From NCBI RefSeq assembly GCF_900142955.1, contig NZ_FRCP01000007.1, forward strand, positions 278,910 to 342,909: a stretch of DNA of 64,000 nt. Direction: 5' to 3'. Position numbers and translations under genes: made by a program. How positions within the stretch are numbered: position 1 is the first letter of the stretch; each line of letters opens with the position of its first letter. The notes beneath the pieces are model-generated. The model searched no databases. It was not told the origin of the DNA and worked only from the letters and a program-made list of their open reading frames with translations. Origin of the DNA: Anaerosporobacter mobilis DSM 15930. Its GTDB lineage: Bacteria; Bacillota; Clostridia; Lachnospirales; Lachnospiraceae. Below are positions 62,947 to 64,000 of the stretch, one piece after another.

Positions 62947-64000
62947 TTACTTACTCGTAAATTCAGTTAACTCTTTTATAATTTTATCTACTGCTGCTTT
63001 TTCAACTAAGAAGTTCTCCTCACCATTAATCGATACGCGGTAGAAGTTAACACCATCATATGGAAGATAGCTTACGTGAAGTTCTTCCAAAGAATCAGAA
63101 TTTCTAGTAAAATCAAATTCGTATACAGGTGTGGAATCACTCACCTCTTTTTTGATTTCTCCTACAGTTGTAATTCCAATTAAATCTTGATATAGATTCT
63201 TAAACTCCTTCTCTTCCACTTTATTACCGTTATAATAATATAAGCTATCAGATACTTCATCGCTAGAAACAGAATCTTGCGAATCATCTGCTTCGTCTTT
63301 TGTTTCTGTCTTCTTATCTGGATTCGGCGTAACAGCTAATGTATATGTTTTGCCATTTGCCTGTACAGTAAGATGGTCAAGACTTGTAATATCAACTAAT
63401 TGAACTAGATTATTGACATAATCATAAGGGTTAATATCAAGCATTGCATCGATGGCAGATGTAGCAATTGTATATACTGCATTCTCATATTCTCTTCCAT
63501 CTGCTTTTACTTGTATATAATATTCACCATCATCATTCTTATCACCAACAAGGATTTTTACTTTATGATCCGTACGTACTGTTGTTGCCTCTTGTTTCTC
63601 CTCATTCGTTGATGCTTCTTCGCCTGATGTACTTGTTGTTGATGTATCACTTGTCATATCAGTACTTACACTATCCTCTTCCATATTTGCACTATTCTCT
63701 GTTGTTTCCGTGTAATACGATAAATCAATTATAGCACTTGGATTATCCAATCCATATTTGCTTAAATCTGACCCCTTATAATCAACACATTCACTTAATG
63801 ACACAGAACTATAACTTTCAAAGTATGAATCAAAATTGGTTGGATTACCCTTTTGTATTGTTTTATATGGTTTTGATATATTCCAAGCATTATATTCGCC
63901 TGCATCTGCCGCACTTTGATCATAATCTGCTTTGAATATAGGATTATTATCTTTCGTAACACTAATATTAGTAATATTAGTTGTCGTAATTACAGGAAAT
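62947..64000 (-). CDS. DUF4340-like envelope protein (partial, start outside window)
   Basis: 350 codons visible, open to the right edge; the GTG at 63804 is internal because the same frame continues upstream (ITTTNITNISVTKDNNP, then NPTNFDSYFESYSS). The phrase SKYGLDNPSAIIDLSYY is the DUF4340 hallmark, with a second such block VDITSLDHLTVQANGKTYTL. Between them is a Ser/Thr/Glu-rich low-complexity insert (SANMEEDSVSTDMTSDTSTT). Such proteins are often next to gliding/ABC-type export genes (GldG-like) and are anchored by an N-terminal membrane span, which would lie outside this window. The stop lies behind a shared terminator. Confidence 0.85.
   Translation of the reverse strand, partial: FPVITTTNITNISVTKDNNPIFKADYDQSAADAGEYNAWNISKPYKTIQKGNPTNFDSYFESYSSVSLSECVDYKGSDLSKYGLDNPSAIIDLSYYTETTENSANMEEDSVSTDMTSDTSTTSTSGEEASTNEEKQEATTVRTDHKVKILVGDKNDDGEYYIQVKADGREYENAVYTIATSAIDAMLDINPYDYVNNLVQLVDITSLDHLTVQANGKTYTLAVTPNPDKKTETKDEADDSQDSVSSDEVSDSLYYYNGNKVEEKEFKNLYQDLIGITTVGEIKKEVSDSTPVYEFDFTRNSDSLEELHVSYLPYDGVNFYRVSINGEENFLVEKAAVDKIIKELTEFTSK

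Overview
The window is low-GC, with strong AGGAGG-type ribosome binding sites and a Firmicutes housekeeping order (recG, fakA, asp23-like, rpmB). It also carries sporulation-type genes (ytfJ/gerW, DUF2953) and a Gram-positive type IV pilus locus. Together these point to an anaerobic, spore-forming clostridium of the Lachnospiraceae, close to Lachnoclostridium phytofermentans. This assignment is inference from gene content and base composition, because no search could be run. Almost all genes lie on the minus strand. No tRNA, rRNA or CRISPR array was seen.

Layout. 1-7.4 kb: a surface module on the minus strand. It has four tandem paralogs of a single-pass membrane protein, then a secreted zinc-metalloprotease-like giant with InlB-type repeats that runs off the left edge. 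A truncated second copy of the protease start sits between two paralogs, recording a duplication. 7.6-9.1 kb: a transposase remnant, a HEAT-like protein and a GyrI-like protein. 9.1-11.3 kb: a group II intron inserted exactly behind the terminator of an ArsA operon. 11.4-14.9 kb: marR, arsA-like, small protein, arsA-like, with a clear operator candidate. 15.1-16.5 kb: a TSUP exporter and a small helical protein on the plus strand. 16.6-22.1 kb: a five-gene biotin-dependent carboxyltransferase/decarboxylase cluster with Na+-pump-type subunits.

22.6-26.2 kb: a D,D-carboxypeptidase, TspO and a CbbX/SpoVK-type AAA ATPase. 26.4-43.5 kb: one long type IV pilus operon (pilB, pilT, pilC, major pilin, pilD, a PilM-PilN fusion, pilO-like, three further prepilin-like proteins, a PilX-like protein) ending in a 1500-residue secreted DUF5057-type protein. 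44.0-49.5 kb: recG, fakA, asp23-like, a tiny plus-strand membrane peptide and rpmB. 49.6-58.2 kb: ytfJ, DUF2953, two unknowns, pyruvate kinase, a rhomboid-like zinc-ribbon protein, CorA and a LysM protein with a collagen-like centre. 58.5-62.8 kb: a 1412-residue acyl-CoA-dehydratase activase fusion on the plus strand. 62.9-64 kb: a DUF4340-like protein cut by the right edge.

How the parts may work together. The carboxylase cluster has both a CoA-ester half (12S-like) and an oxo-acid half (5S-like) sharing one biotin carrier, plus OadB/OadG-like membrane subunits, so it could link carboxyl transfer to Na+ export. The pilus locus is self-contained for assembly, retraction and pilin processing. 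The ArsA locus is the least conventional. Both ATPases end in an HSP20-like fold, and the neighbouring regulator and small protein both end exactly in ITIE, which resembles the IxI docking tail of small heat-shock proteins.
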